Source of the DNA: Frondihabitans sp. PAMC 28766
GTDB taxonomy: Bacteria > Actinomycetota > Actinomycetes > Actinomycetales > Microbacteriaceae
Direction: 5' to 3'
DNA: 64,000 nucleotides
Assembly (NCBI RefSeq): GCF_001577365.1
Contig: NZ_CP014513.1
Coordinates: 3,162,001 to 3,226,000, forward strand
A program made the position numbers and the translations under genes. The notes under the pieces are model-generated. The model was not told the origin of the DNA and ran no database searches. It saw nothing but the letters and a program-made list of their open reading frames with translations. This document shows positions 7,414 through 17,079 of the stretch, piece after piece; the stretch's first letter is position 1, and the number at the start of each line of letters is the position of its first letter.

Positions 7414-8451
7414 CTAGCGGCGGCGCGTGGCGTCCTGGACTTCGCCGATGAGCTCCTCGAGGATGTCCTCCAGGAAGAGCACACCGCGCGTCGTCCCCTC
7501 CGGGTCGAACGAGCGCGCGACGTGCACGCCGGCTCGACGCATAGTCGCGAGGGCGTCTTCGAGCTCGGTGCCCTCGAAGATCGAGATGAGCTGGCGGATG
7601 CGCTTGGGAGGCACCGGCTCGAAGTACTCGCTCATGTCGAGGTCGATCACGTCTTTGAGGTGCAGGTAACCCGTCGGCTCGCCGGCATCGTCGACGAGCA
7701 CGTACCGCGAGAAGCCGCTCTGTGCGACCGCCCGCTCGACCTCGGCCGGGGTCGCGGCCTCGGAGAGTGTCACGAGCTGGTCGAGCGCCAGAGCGACGTC
7801 GGCCACCGTCTTCTCGGTGAACTCGAACGCTGCCCGCAACGTGCCGGTGGTGTCCATCAGCACGCCTTCGCGTTGCGACTGCGCGACGATGGTCTGCACC
7901 TCTTCGACCGTGAACGCGCTCGTGGCCTCGTTCTTCGGCGTCACGCCGAACGCCTTCACCACGGCGTTCGTCAGCCAGTTCAGCGTGACGATCACGACGC
8001 GCAGGATGCGAGCGATGAAGACGAGAGGCGGCGCGAGCAGCAGGGCGGCGCGGTCGGGCACCGAGAACGAGAGGTTTTTCGGCACCATCTCGCCGAACAC
8101 CACGTGTAAGAACGACACGATGATCAACGTGATCACGAAGCCGACGGTCTCGATCGCGCCTGAGCTCAACCCCGTCAAATGCAGCGGGCCTTCGAGCAGA
8201 TGGTGGATCGAGGGCTCGGAGACGTTCAGGATCAGCAGCGAGCAGACGGTGACGCCGAGCTGACTCGTCGCCAGCATCAGCGTCGCGTGCTCCATCGCGA
8301 ACAGCGTCGTCTTGGCCGCGCGGTTGCCCTGCTCGGCCTTCGGCTCGATCGAGGAGCGCCGGGCCGAGATGACGGCGAACTCGGCGCCGACGAAGAAGCC
8401 GTTGCCGAGCAGCAGCACGACGAGCCAGATGATTCCGAGCCAGTCGCTCAT
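7414..8451 (-). CDS. CNNM/CBS-domain membrane protein (short, HlyC/CorC family)
   Basis: This 345-residue protein has an N-terminal CNNM (DUF21) transmembrane domain of about four segments (residues about 5-200), opening with WLGIIWLVVLLLGNGFFVGAEFAV and including FGEMVPKNLS. A pair of CBS domains follows (about 215-335). The C-terminal CorC_HlyC domain that usually follows is missing, and the protein ends just after EDILEELIGEV. Family members are linked to magnesium or cobalt transport and sodium-dependent Mg2+ efflux. The ATG overlaps the stop of the longer CNNM gene upstream by 4 bp, so the two are translationally coupled and may form a heteromer. Confidence 0.85.
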   Translation of the reverse strand: MSDWLGIIWLVVLLLGNGFFVGAEFAVISARRSSIEPKAEQGNRAAKTTLFAMEHATLMLATSQLGVTVCSLLILNVSEPSIHHLLEGPLHLTGLSSGAIETVGFVITLIIVSFLHVVFGEMVPKNLSFSVPDRAALLLAPPLVFIARILRVVIVTLNWLTNAVVKAFGVTPKNEATSAFTVEEVQTIVAQSQREGVLMDTTGTLRAAFEFTEKTVADVALALDQLVTLSEAATPAEVERAVAQSGFSRYVLVDDAGEPTGYLHLKDVIDLDMSEYFEPVPPKRIRQLISIFEGTELEDALATMRRAGVHVARSFDPEGTTRGVLFLEDILEELIGEVQDATRRR

Positions 8452-9839
8452 CGCTGCACCCCCTCGGCCGAGTGTGCCAGGCGGGTCGCAGCGTCTTGTC
8501 GGCCCACCGGATCCTGCACCGTCGCCTCGGCTGCGCCCGCTGCTTCGTCGACGACCGGGGTGAACCGCACGCGGTCGATCCGCCGGCCCTCGAGCCGCTC
8601 GACGCGGAACTCCCCCGCCTCGGTCGACACGATGTCGCCGACGACGGGCAGGCGCCCGAGCTCGCTCATGAGATAGCCGCCGACGGTCTCGTAGGGGCCC
8701 TCTTCGGGCACGCGCACGCCGGCGCGCTCGAGCAGCTCGTCGGGCCGCAGGAGGCCGGGGAAGGTCAGCCAGCCGCGCGACCGCACCACGTCGACGCGCG
8801 ACCGGTCGTGCTCGTCGGACACCTCGCCGACGAGCTCTTCGATCAGGTCTTCCAGGGTGACGACACCGGCTGTTCCGCCGTACTCATCGACGACGACTGC
8901 CATCTGGTAGCCCTTGCCGCGGACGGCGCCGAGCAGCGAGTCGAGCTTCATCGTCTCGGGGACACGGATCGCCTCGGTCTGAAGGGCCGACACGGGAACC
9001 GCCTCGCGCTTCTCGCGGGGCACCGAGACGGCCTGCTTGACGTGCACGAGGCCGACGATGTCGTCGATGTCGTCGTCGGTGACCGGGAAGCGCGAATAGC
9101 CGGTCCGCCTCGCCTGCTCGAGGACCGTCTCGGCGGAGTCGGTGCGCGCGACGCTCGTCACCCGCGGGCGCGGCGTCATGACGTCGGAGGCGGTGTGCTC
9201 GCTGAAGACGAGCGTGCGCGCCAGCAGGGTCGCCGTGTCGAGATCGAGGCTGCCCTCGAACGCCGACCGGCGCACCAGCGACGTCAGCTCTTCGGCGGTG
9301 CGGGCGCCCGAGAGCTCTTCTTTGGGCTCGATGCCCATCGCTCGCAGCACCACGTTGGCGGTGCCGTTGAGAAGGGCGACCGCCGGCTTGAAGACCCGAG
9401 TGAAGCCGACCTGGAACGGCATGACCAGCCGCGCGGTCTGCAAGGGCAGGGCGAGTGCGAAGTTCTTCGGCACGAGCTCGCCGATGATCATCGACAGAAG
9501 CGTCGCCAGCACGATCGACGCGATCGGGGCAGCCACGTCGACGACCGAGAGGTCGAGGCCGAGTTGCCGGAAGGGATCCTCGATCAGGGTCGAGATGGCC
9601 GGCTCCATCGTGTAACCGGTGAGGAGCGTCGTCAGCGTGATGCCGAGCTGCGCGCTCGACAGGTGCGTCGAGGTGACCTTCAGCGCACCGATGGAGGTGG
9701 CGAGGCCCTTCTCACCGCGAGTCTGCCGGGCTTCGAGGTCGGCGCGATCGAGGTTGACCAGCGAGAACTCGCTGGCGACGAAGAAGCCGGTGCCGATGGT
9801 CAGCACGAGACCGATCGCAAGCAGGATCCACTCGTTCAT
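8448..9839 (-). CDS. CNNM/CBS/CorC_HlyC membrane protein (full length)
   Basis: This 463-residue paralogue of the next gene has the complete architecture. The CNNM transmembrane domain begins at [22 protein letters not shown] and includes [13 protein letters not shown]. Two CBS domains follow (about 205-330), with [18 protein letters not shown] and [20 protein letters not shown] CorC_HlyC domain (about 345-430) contains the GRLPVVGD motif. The predicted role is divalent cation (Mg2+/Co2+) transport or its regulation. I chose ATG 9839: it has a GGAG 9 nt upstream and the conserved MNEW start, whereas the GTG five codons upstream has no ribosome-binding site. It is followed by the short CNNM gene with a 4-bp overlap. 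Confidence 0.87.
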   Translation of the reverse strand: MNEWILLAIGLVLTIGTGFFVASEFSLVNLDRADLEARQTRGEKGLATSIGALKVTSTHLSSAQLGITLTTLLTGYTMEPAISTLIEDPFRQLGLDLSVVDVAAPIASIVLATLLSMIIGELVPKNFALALPLQTARLVMPFQVGFTRVFKPAVALLNGTANVVLRAMGIEPKEELSGARTAEELTSLVRRSAFEGSLDLDTATLLARTLVFSEHTASDVMTPRPRVTSVARTDSAETVLEQARRTGYSRFPVTDDDIDDIVGLVHVKQAVSVPREKREAVPVSALQTEAIRVPETMKLDSLLGAVRGKGYQMAVVVDEYGGTAGVVTLEDLIEELVGEVSDEHDRSRVDVVRSRGWLTFPGLLRPDELLERAGVRVPEEGPYETVGGYLMSELGRLPVVGDIVSTEAGEFRVERLEGRRIDRVRFTPVVDEAAGAAEATVQDPVGRQDAATRLAHSAEGVQR

Positions 9840-9951
9840 CGACGAACGCTCCACAGGAGGAGGAGAGAGGTGGGCGAGACAGGTGTATGGGGAGGGTCGT
9901 CCATTGTCCGATCAGTTTACGGGCACACCCGCATGGATTCCAGAGAGGCTT

Positions 9952-11391
9952 CTACCAAGAGACAGGGAGCGGCTTGCCCTCCTCGTACCCGGCCGCCGAC
10001 TGGATACCGACGAGGGCCCGCTCGGAGAACTCGCCCAGGCTTCGAGCCCCGGCGTAGGTGAACGAGCTGCGCACGCCCGAGGTGATCATGTCGAGCAGGT
10101 CTTCGACCGAAGGGCGCAGCGGGTCGAGATAGATCTTCGACGACGAGATGCCCTCGGCGAAGAGCGTCTTGCGGGCCAGCTCGTACGGGTCGAGGCGTTC
10201 GAAGCGGCTCTGGACGGCCTTGGTCGAGGCCATGCCCCAACTCTCTTTGTAGACCGCGCCGCCAGGATCGACCACGAGCTCGCCCGGAGCTTCGATGGTG
10301 CCGGCGAACCAGGATCCGATCATCACGCTCGCCGCCCCCGCCGCCAGAGCCAGCGCGACGTCACGGGGATAGCGCACACCGCCGTCCGCCCAGACGTGGG
10401 CGCCCAGGGCTCTGGCCGCCTCGGCGGTCTCGAGCACGGCTGAGAACTGCGGCCGGCCGACGGCCGTCATCATGCGGGTCGTGCACATGGCGCCCGGGCC
10501 GACGCCCACCTTGATGATCGTCGCGCCCGCACCCACCAGCTGACGGACGGCCTCGGCCGTGACGACGTTGCCGGCGACGATCGGGATGCCGAGCTTCAGC
10601 GACGCGACCGTCGAGACGGCTCGGATCATCGCATCCTGGTGCCCGTGGGCCGTATCGAGGACCAGGACGTCGACGCCGGCTGCGACGAGAGCCTTGGCCT
10701 TGGCAGCCACGTCGCCGTTGACGCCGAGTGCTGCGGCGACGCGCAGGCGCCCGGCCTCGTCGACCGCGGGGCGGTAGAGGTTCGAGCGCAGGGCGCCCTT
10801 GCGGCTGAGGGTGCCGATCACGTGTCCCTGGTGCAACACCGGGGCGAAGTCGAGGTCGGCGGCGACGAGCAGGTCGAAAGCGGCGCGCGGGCCGTCGATG
10901 TCGTCGGCGTCGAGCGAAGCCAGCGGCCCGTGGAGGAGGTCGCCCAGAAGCGCGTCACGAGGAGCGGTCGCCAGTCGGGTCGCCGACAGACAGCCGACGT
11001 ACGTGCCGTCGGCCTCGTGCAGCACGATGCCCTGGCCCTCGACGGGCGGCAGGAGAGCGAGGGCGTGCTCGACCGTGTCACCGGGAGCCATCGTGTACGG
11101 GGTATCGTAGGCGACCGGCTGGTCTTTGACCCAGCGAATGGCCGCGTCGAGATCCTGCAGGTGCATGTCCTGGGGCAGGACGCCGAGACCGCCGCGGCGG
11201 GCGAGGGTGGCCGCGAGTCTCGGCCCCGTGACGGAGTTCATGTTGGCGGAGACGATCGGGATGGTGGCCCCGGTGCCGTCGCCCGGCGCGAGCGACACGT
11301 CGAGACGGCTCGTGACACCCGATCGGCTGGGCACGAGGAACACGTCGGAGTAGGTCAGATCGTGCGTCGGAGTGGTCTCGTAGAACCTCAT
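9952..11391 (-). CDS. guaB1: GuaB1-type IMPDH-related GMP reductase
   Basis: This 479-residue protein of the IMP dehydrogenase/GMP reductase superfamily has an embedded CBS-type module (about residues 95-210) between the halves of the TIM barrel. The catalytic loop reads GVGPGAMCTTRMMTAVGRPQ, with the active-site Cys. NMNSVTG near the N-terminus and VWADGGVRYPRDVALALAAG are barrel signatures. Mycobacterial GuaB1 has been shown to act as a GMP reductase returning GMP to IMP, so I assign the same role by homology. A TAGGTT hexamer 6 nt before the ATG suggests a leaderless transcript. It is divergent from kgd. Confidence 0.85.
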   Translation of the reverse strand: MRFYETTPTHDLTYSDVFLVPSRSGVTSRLDVSLAPGDGTGATIPIVSANMNSVTGPRLAATLARRGGLGVLPQDMHLQDLDAAIRWVKDQPVAYDTPYTMAPGDTVEHALALLPPVEGQGIVLHEADGTYVGCLSATRLATAPRDALLGDLLHGPLASLDADDIDGPRAAFDLLVAADLDFAPVLHQGHVIGTLSRKGALRSNLYRPAVDEAGRLRVAAALGVNGDVAAKAKALVAAGVDVLVLDTAHGHQDAMIRAVSTVASLKLGIPIVAGNVVTAEAVRQLVGAGATIIKVGVGPGAMCTTRMMTAVGRPQFSAVLETAEAARALGAHVWADGGVRYPRDVALALAAGAASVMIGSWFAGTIEAPGELVVDPGGAVYKESWGMASTKAVQSRFERLDPYELARKTLFAEGISSSKIYLDPLRPSVEDLLDMITSGVRSSFTYAGARSLGEFSERALVGIQSAAGYEEGKPLPVSW

Positions 11392-11397
11392 GCTGAC

Positions 11398-11403
11398 AAC
11401 CTA
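11398..11403 (-). promoter_or_regulatory. -10 element of guaB1, leaderless
   Basis: TAGGTT on the minus strand ends 6 nt before the guaB1 ATG at 11391. There is no Shine-Dalgarno. Confidence 0.45.
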
Positions 11404-11536
11404 TGCCTTCCGCGAACGCGCGATCCTGTCGCGTAGTCGTCCCACATCTCCCAGCGCGAAGCGATTAGTCTTGACATGGTGTGGGCAGCGGAAGCCCATC
11501 ACTGATCAACAATCAACGGAGAGTGGGCGATCGGCT

Positions 11537-14500
11537 GTGACTAGCCACGTGACCGGGACGACCGACGAGGGCGCAGCAGCAAGTTCTGACAGCGAGGACT
11601 GGGGAGCGAACGAGTGGCTCGTCGACGAGCTGTACGAGCAGTACGTCGTCGATAAGAACTCGGTCGACAAGTCGTGGTGGCCGATCCTCGAGAGCTACAA
11701 GCCGGCCGATGACGCGCCGGCCGCGTCCTCCACCGCTTCACCCGCAGCTGCCGCCCCGGCGCCCGCTGCGCCCGCGGCGTCGACACCTCCGACACCGGCC
11801 TCGGCCACGACCCCGACCGGCACGACCCCCGTGGTCGCCGCCCGCACGACCTCGGTCGCCCCGAAAGAGAAGCCGGTGCCCGCCGACGCACCGCAGGCCG
11901 CCGCCAAGAAGTCGGCCGAAGAGCCGACCGCCGAGCCCACGAACGTCGTGCAGCCCCTGCGCGGCATGTCGAAGAGCCTCGCGACCAACATGGACGCCAG
12001 CCTCACCGTGCCGACCGCCACGAGCGTCCGCACCGTCCCGGCCAAGCTGATGATCGACAACCGCATCGTCATCAACAACCATTTGCGTCGCGCCCGCGGC
12101 GGCAAGATCTCCTTCACCCACCTGATCGGCTGGGCCCTCGTCCAGGCCCTCAAAGAGTTCCCGAGCCAGAATGTCTTCTACGACGTCGTGGACGGCAAGC
12201 CCAGCGTCGTCACCCCGGCGCACATCAATCTCGGCCTCGCCATCGACATCCCGAAGCCCGACGGCACGCGCGCCCTCCTGGTGCCCGGCATCAAGAAGGC
12301 CGAGAGCCTCACCTTCGCGCAGTTCCTCACCGCCTACGAAGACATCGTCAAGAAGGCCCGCGCCAACAAGCTCACCGCCGACGACTTCGCCGGCAACACC
12401 ATCTCGCTCACCAACCCGGGCGGCATCGGCACCGTGCACAGCGTGCCCCGCCTCATGAAAGGCGCCGGCGCGATCATCGGCGCAGGGGCCCTCGAGTACC
12501 CCGCCGAGTTCCAGGGATCCGCTCCCAAGACCCTCGTCGAGCTCGGCATCGGCAAGACGATCACGCTCACCTCGACCTACGACCACCGTGTCATCCAGGG
12601 CGCGGGCAGCGGCGAGTTCCTCAAGATCGTGCACGAGATGCTGATCGGCGAACGGGGCTTCTACGACGGCATCTTCGCGGCGCTCCGCATCCCCTATGCG
12701 CCGATCCGCTGGAACCCCGACATCAACGTCAACCTCGCCGAGCGCGTCGGCAAGACCGCCCGCGTGCAAGAGCTGATCAACAGCTTCCGCGTCCGCGGCC
12801 ACCTGATGGCCGACATCGACCCGCTCGAATACCGCCAGCGCACCCACCCCGACCTCGAGATCGAGCGTCATGGCCTCACCTTCTGGGACCTCGACCGCGA
12901 ATTCGTGACCGGTGGCTTCGGTGGTAAGCCAGCGATGCTGCTGCGCGACGTCCTCGGCGTCCTGCGCGACTCGTACTGCCGCACGATCGGCATCGAGTAC
13001 ATGCACATCCAAGATCCCGAGCAACGCCGCTGGGTGCAGGATCACGTCGAGGTGCCCTACACGAAGCCGACCCACGACGAGCAGATGCGCATCCTCGGCA
13101 AACTCAACGAGGCCGAGGCGTTCGAGACCTTCCTCCAGACGAAGTACGTCGGGCAGAAGCGCTTCAGCCTCGAGGGCGGCGAGTCGGCCATCTCCCTGCT
13201 CGACACGATCATCCAGGACGCCGCTTCGGCCGGTCTCCAAGAGGTCGCCATCGGCATGGCCCACCGCGGTCGCCTCAACGTGCTGACCAACATCGCCGGC
13301 AAGACCTACGGCCAGATCTTCCGCGAGTTCGAGGGCACCCAAGACCCGAAGACCGTTCAGGGCTCGGGCGACGTCAAGTACCACCTCGGCACCGAGGGCG
13401 AGTTCACGAGCGCCGCCGGCAAGAAGATCCCCGTCTACATCGCGGCGAACCCGTCGCATCTCGAGGCCGGCGACGGCGTGCTCGAGGGCATCGTGCGCGC
13501 CAAGCAGGATCGCGGCGCCCCGCTCGCCTACGGCGTCCTGCCCCTCCTCATCCACGGCGACGCCGCCATGGCCGGCCAGGGAATCGTGGTCGAGACCATG
13601 CAGATGTCGCAGCTCCGCGGCTACCGCGTCGGCGGCACGATCCACATCGTGATCAACAACCAGGTCGGCTTCACCACGTCGCCGAGCGAGGGGCGCACGT
13701 CGATCTACTCGACCGACGTCGCGAAGACGATCCAGGCGCCGATCTTCCACGTGAACGGCGACGACCCCGAGGCCGTCGCCCGCGTGGCCGAGCTCGCCTT
13801 CGCCTATCGCCAGGAGTTCAAGCGCGACGTCGTCATCGACCTCATCTGCTACCGCCGCCGCGGTCACAACGAGGGCGACGACCCGTCGATGACGCAGCCG
13901 CTGATGTACTCGCTGATCGACGCCAAGCGCAGTGTCCGCACGCTCTACACCGAGGCCCTCGTCGGCCGTGGCGACATCACCGACGAAGAGTACGAGCAGG
14001 CGCACCGCGACTTCCAGGACCGCCTCGAGCGGGCTTTCGCCGAGACGCACGCCGCACAGACCGGCTCGATTCCCGTCATCACCGACGACGGCGGCGCCGT
14101 GGCCGACCTCGAGCGGCCCGCCGCCCAGCAGGACGACTCGTCGGCATCCGACACGTTCGACACCGCGGTCGACGAGAGCCTGATCCACGCCATCGGCGAC
14201 GCTTTCGACAACCCGCCCGCCGGCTTCACGGTGCACCCCAAGCTCATGCAGCTGCTCAAGAAGCGTGCTGAGATGAGCCGAACCGGCCAGATCGACTGGG
14301 CGTTCGGCGAGTTGCTCGCGCTGGGCTCCGTGCTCACCGAGGGCACCCCGGTGCGCTTCGCCGGGCAGGACTCGAGGCGGGGCACCTTCGTGCAGCGCCA
14401 CGCCGTCCTCCACGACAAAGAGAACGACCAGGAGTGGATCCCCCTCCAGAACGTCACCGACAACCAGGCGAAGCTCTGGATCTACGACTCGCTGCTGAGC

Positions 14501-15313
14501 GAATACGCGGCCATGGGCTTCGAGTACGGCTACTCGGTCGAGCGCGCCGATGCTCTCGTGCTCTGGGAGGCGCAGTTCGGCGACTTCGCCAACGGCGCCC
14601 AGACGATCATCGACGAGTTCGTGTCGAGCGCCGAGCAGAAGTGGGGTCAGCGGTCGAGCGTCGTGCTGCTGCTGCCGCACGGCTACGAAGGCCAGGGCCC
14701 CGACCACTCGTCGGCCCGGATCGAGCGCTACCTGCAGCTCTGCGCCGAGAACAACATGACCGTGGCTCGCCCGTCGACCCCGGCGTCGTACTTCCACCTG
14801 CTGCGCCGCCAGGCCTACGCCCGGCCTCGTCGCCCGCTGATCGTCTTCACACCGAAGGCGATGCTGCGTCTCCGCGGGGCCACGAGCGACGTGAGCGACT
14901 TCACGTCGGGTAGGTTCGAGCCGGTGCTCGACTGCACGCGCGTGCAGAACCCCGAGGCCACCAAGCGCATCGTGCTGCACTCCGGCAAGGTGCACTACGA
15001 CCTGCAGGCCGAGCTCGACAAGCGCGGGATCACCGACGAGATCGCTCTCGTCCGGCTCGAGCAGCTCTACCCGCTGCCCACCGCCGAGGTGAAGGCCGTC
15101 CTTGACCGCTACCCGAACGCCGAGCTGCTCTGGGCTCAGGAGGAGCCCGAGAACCAGGGTGCCTGGCCGTTCGTCGCACTCGAGCTGGCACCGGCGCTCG
15201 GCCGTACCATCACGGTCGCGTCGCGCCCCGCCTCGGCGTCCCCGGCCGCCGGCTCCTCCAAGAAGAGTGCTGCTCAGCTCACCGACCTGGTCGACCGCGC
15301 CCTGACCCTCTAG
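11537..15313 (+). CDS. kgd: Multifunctional 2-oxoglutarate decarboxylase/dehydrogenase E1-E2 (Kgd)
   Basis: This is a very large actinobacterial fusion (about 1258 residues) acting at the 2-oxoglutarate node of the TCA cycle. The order is a short E1-type N-tail with WLVDELYEQYV, a long Ala/Pro/Thr-rich linker (about 50-140), and an E2-like acyltransferase domain (about 145-400) ending in TYDHRVIQGAGSGEFL, where the His is retained. The thiamine-diphosphate E1 domain (about 410-1258) follows, with GMAHRGRLNVLTNIAGK, GDAAMAGQGIV and INNQVGFTTSPSEG. A lipoyl domain is absent, as in mycobacterial Kgd. The start is uncertain: GTG 11537 follows a GGAGAGTGGG, and GTG 11549 is an alternative. The gene stands alone, divergent from guaB1. 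Confidence 0.93.
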   Translation: MTSHVTGTTDEGAAASSDSEDWGANEWLVDELYEQYVVDKNSVDKSWWPILESYKPADDAPAASSTASPAAAAPAPAAPAASTPPTPASATTPTGTTPVVAARTTSVAPKEKPVPADAPQAAAKKSAEEPTAEPTNVVQPLRGMSKSLATNMDASLTVPTATSVRTVPAKLMIDNRIVINNHLRRARGGKISFTHLIGWALVQALKEFPSQNVFYDVVDGKPSVVTPAHINLGLAIDIPKPDGTRALLVPGIKKAESLTFAQFLTAYEDIVKKARANKLTADDFAGNTISLTNPGGIGTVHSVPRLMKGAGAIIGAGALEYPAEFQGSAPKTLVELGIGKTITLTSTYDHRVIQGAGSGEFLKIVHEMLIGERGFYDGIFAALRIPYAPIRWNPDINVNLAERVGKTARVQELINSFRVRGHLMADIDPLEYRQRTHPDLEIERHGLTFWDLDREFVTGGFGGKPAMLLRDVLGVLRDSYCRTIGIEYMHIQDPEQRRWVQDHVEVPYTKPTHDEQMRILGKLNEAEAFETFLQTKYVGQKRFSLEGGESAISLLDTIIQDAASAGLQEVAIGMAHRGRLNVLTNIAGKTYGQIFREFEGTQDPKTVQGSGDVKYHLGTEGEFTSAAGKKIPVYIAANPSHLEAGDGVLEGIVRAKQDRGAPLAYGVLPLLIHGDAAMAGQGIVVETMQMSQLRGYRVGGTIHIVINNQVGFTTSPSEGRTSIYSTDVAKTIQAPIFHVNGDDPEAVARVAELAFAYRQEFKRDVVIDLICYRRRGHNEGDDPSMTQPLMYSLIDAKRSVRTLYTEALVGRGDITDEEYEQAHRDFQDRLERAFAETHAAQTGSIPVITDDGGAVADLERPAAQQDDSSASDTFDTAVDESLIHAIGDAFDNPPAGFTVHPKLMQLLKKRAEMSRTGQIDWAFGELLALGSVLTEGTPVRFAGQDSRRGTFVQRHAVLHDKENDQEWIPLQNVTDNQAKLWIYDSLLSEYAAMGFEYGYSVERADALVLWEAQFGDFANGAQTIIDEFVSSAEQKWGQRSSVVLLLPHGYEGQGPDHSSARIERYLQLCAENNMTVARPSTPASYFHLLRRQAYARPRRPLIVFTPKAMLRLRGATSDVSDFTSGRFEPVLDCTRVQNPEATKRIVLHSGKVHYDLQAELDKRGITDEIALVRLEQLYPLPTAEVKAVLDRYPNAELLWAQEEPENQGAWPFVALELAPALGRTITVASRPASASPAAGSSKKSAAQLTDLVDRALTL

Positions 15314-15332
15314 CCCCGCCCCCCACCCATTT

Positions 15333-15577
15333 TACCTATAGGTAAGCCCTCTCAGCATAGTTATTTCTGTGCGGGAGGGCTTTACCCATAGGTAAAACGG
15401 GCGCGGGCCGGGTCCCGTTCTACCTATAGGTAAGCCCTCTCCGCATAGTTACTTCTGTGCGGGAGGGCTTCACCCATAGGTAAAACGGGCGCGGGCCGGG
15501 TCCCGTTCTACCTATAGGTAAGCCCTCTCCGCATAGTTACTTCTGTGCGGGAGGGCTTCACCCATAGGTAAAACGGG
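15333..15577. repeat. Tandem array of 88-bp palindromic units (2.8 copies)
   Basis: Units start at 15333, 15421 and 15509, exactly 88 bp apart, and the third lacks the last part of the spacer. Each unit is one large hairpin. The left arm runs from TACCTATAGGTAAGCCCTC through CGCATAG, the loop is around TTACTTCTG, and the right arm GTGCGGGAGGGCTT continues through ACCCATAGGTA to AAACGGG. The self-complementary TACCTATAGGTA lies at the base. Copies 2 and 3 are essentially identical, while copy 1 differs at a few bases. The array fills the gap between the convergent kgd and acetyltransferase genes. A multiple terminator or a REP-like element are both possible. Confidence 0.9.
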
Positions 15578-15608
15578 CGGGCGGGACGGCGGGAGGGGAC
15601 GGAAGGGG

Positions 15609-16049
15609 TCAGGCGATCTTGCTGTAGGCGCTGCCGGCGGCGTGGTAGCCGCGCTTCTGGTAGAAGCGATGGGCGGTCTCACGGGCTGCAGCCGAGACCG
15701 CAGCAAGAGTCGCAGCGTCGTGCGCTCGCGCCCAGGCCTCGAAGTGGCCGAGCAGTTGAGAGCCGACCCCGTCGCGGCGGGTGTCTTCGCGCACCACGAG
15801 CAACATCAGCTGCGCAGCCGGGCGGTCGGAGTTGTAGGCCCAGAGCACATGGCCTCCCGCGACCCCCGAGATCCTGCCGTCGGCGTCGCGCACGACCCAC
15901 GTCTCGTACCCTGCCGCCGGATCGAGACGACCGAGGCGCGTCGCCATCTGGTCGGCATCGAGTGCATAGCCGAGAAGTCCGAGCAGGTGCACGAGGTCGG
16001 AGAGGTCGTCGGGTGTCGCCGGGCCCAGAGGCTCCACGGTGGCAGTCAT
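15609..16049 (-). CDS. GNAT-family N-acetyltransferase
   Basis: This single-domain acetyltransferase of 146 residues has the acetyl-CoA binding motif A, RRDGVGSQLLGHFEAWAR (R-x-x-G-x-G/A), at about residues 91-108. The C-terminal motif B is TAHRFYQKRGYHAAG. The middle beta strands are LMLLVVREDT. The substrate cannot be predicted: candidates include small amines, antibiotics or protein N-termini. A TAGCGT hexamer 6 nt upstream of the ATG suggests leaderless expression. It converges on kgd across the 88-bp palindrome array. Confidence 0.82.
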   Translation of the reverse strand: MTATVEPLGPATPDDLSDLVHLLGLLGYALDADQMATRLGRLDPAAGYETWVVRDADGRISGVAGGHVLWAYNSDRPAAQLMLLVVREDTRRDGVGSQLLGHFEAWARAHDAATLAAVSAAARETAHRFYQKRGYHAAGSAYSKIA

Positions 16050-16055
16050 GCTGCG

Positions 16056-16061
16056 ACGCTA
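16056..16061 (-). promoter_or_regulatory. -10 element of the GNAT gene, leaderless
   Basis: TAGCGT on the minus strand ends 6 nt before the ATG at 16049. There is no Shine-Dalgarno. Confidence 0.45.
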
Positions 16062-16080
16062 CCGCACAACCCCGTGGCCG

Positions 16081-16326
16081 TCAGCGGTGCGTGGCCTGCA
16101 GATCGCGGAGCTTCGTCAGCACTTGCACGCGCAGGTCTTCGGGCGCCGTCTCGCGGCAGGCGCGCTGAACAGCCTCGGTCATGACCACGTTGACGTGGAA
16201 CTCGCTCGAGCAGTCGGCGCAGCCCGCCATGTGCTCACGGATGTCTTGCGCGTCGTCGCGGGCCAGCTCGTTGTGCAGGTACTCTTCGAGCTCGGCCTTG
16301 GCTTTGTCGCAGCCGCAGTCGGTCAT
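16081..16326 (-). CDS. rsrA: Redox-sensing zinc anti-sigma factor, RsrA type
   Basis: This 81-residue ZAS-family anti-sigma factor holds sigma-R inactive until thiol oxidation releases it. The zinc-binding signature is HMAGCADC (His32, Cys36, Cys39). Cys6 sits 26 residues before His32, the same spacing as the Cys11 to His37 pair in Streptomyces RsrA, so Cys6 should be the fourth ligand and part of the redox disulfide. A further Cys lies at position 4. The ATG overlaps the sigR stop by 4 bp, giving translational coupling and a fixed sigma/anti-sigma ratio. Expression should be driven by the sigma-R promoter ahead of sigR. Confidence 0.88.
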   Translation of the reverse strand: MTDCGCDKAKAELEEYLHNELARDDAQDIREHMAGCADCSSEFHVNVVMTEAVQRACRETAPEDLRVQVLTKLRDLQATHR

Positions 16327-17045
16327 TTCTTGCTGCCCTTCGTGGTCGGTGCGGGCACGGCGATGCCGCGTTCGCGTGCATAGTCGCCGAGCAGGTCGCG
16401 AAGCAGGCGACGCCCTCGGTGAAGTCGGCTCATCACGGTGCCGACCGGAGTCTTCATGATGTCGGCGATCTCCTGATACGAGAAACCCTCGACGTCGGCC
16501 AGGTAGACAGCCAGGCGGAAGTCTTCGGGCACCTTCTGCAGCGCGTCTTTGACGGCGCTGTCGGGAAGGTGGTCGATGGCTTCGGCCTCGGCCGAGCGAG
16601 ACGTCGTGGTGAGCGTCGCACTGGTGGCACCGCCCATCTGCCAGTCTTCGAGCTCGTCGATCGTGCCCTGGTAGGGGTCGCGCTGCTTCTTGCGGTAGGT
16701 GTTGATGAACGTGTTGGTCAGGATGCGATACAGCCAGGCCTTCAGGTTCGTGCCCTGCGTGAACTGCGCGAAGGCGGCGAACGCCTTGACGTACGTCTCT
16801 TGCACCAGGTCGGCGGCGTCGGCCGGATTGCGCGTCATACGCATGCCCGCGGCGTAGAGCTGGTCCATGAACGGCAGCGCCTGCTCTTCGAAGAGCGCTC
16901 GCACTTCAGTCGCCTCCGCGGCTTTGGCCTCGGGGGTCGTCTCGGTCGGCGTCAGGTCGTCGGGCGCTGCATCAGTGGGGGTGCTCATCAGCACCGATTC
17001 TAGTTGAGCGAGAGTCGGAGCCGGTCGTGTCATCACAGCTGCCAC
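16323..17045 (-). CDS. sigR: ECF sigma factor SigR/SigH (thiol-oxidative stress)
   Basis: This group IV RNA polymerase sigma factor closely resembles mycobacterial SigH and Streptomyces sigma-R. Region 2 has [20 protein letters not shown] and [20 protein letters not shown]. Region 4 has [20 protein letters not shown] and [15 protein letters not shown]. Start choice: an AGGAGG lies 4 nt before GTG 17045, giving 240 residues. ATG 17033 in the same frame is also possible. The often assumed ATG at 16988 has no ribosome-binding site. The N-terminal 45-residue extension is hydrophilic. The gene is followed by rsrA with a 4-bp overlap and preceded by its own sigma-R promoter, indicating autoregulation. 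Confidence 0.9.
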   Translation of the reverse strand: MAAVMTRPAPTLAQLESVLMSTPTDAAPDDLTPTETTPEAKAAEATEVRALFEEQALPFMDQLYAAGMRMTRNPADAADLVQETYVKAFAAFAQFTQGTNLKAWLYRILTNTFINTYRKKQRDPYQGTIDELEDWQMGGATSATLTTTSRSAEAEAIDHLPDSAVKDALQKVPEDFRLAVYLADVEGFSYQEIADIMKTPVGTVMSRLHRGRRLLRDLLGDYARERGIAVPAPTTKGSKK

Positions 17046-17079
17046 GGGTCCTCCTGGATAGGCGTGCATTACCCTTGAC

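Noticed and set aside
11473..11478. TTGACA upstream of kgd as a -35 element
   Set aside because: No acceptable -10 hexamer follows at 16-18 nt, so I do not annotate a promoter.
11738..14995. A 1085-codon open frame antisense to kgd
   Set aside because: It is a GC-rich shadow frame with Arg/Val/Asp/His-rich composition and no domain, and it lies wholly opposite a well-conserved enzyme.
15333..15577. CRISPR-like array
   Set aside because: The units are contiguous 88-bp palindromes with no unique spacers, and no cas genes are present.
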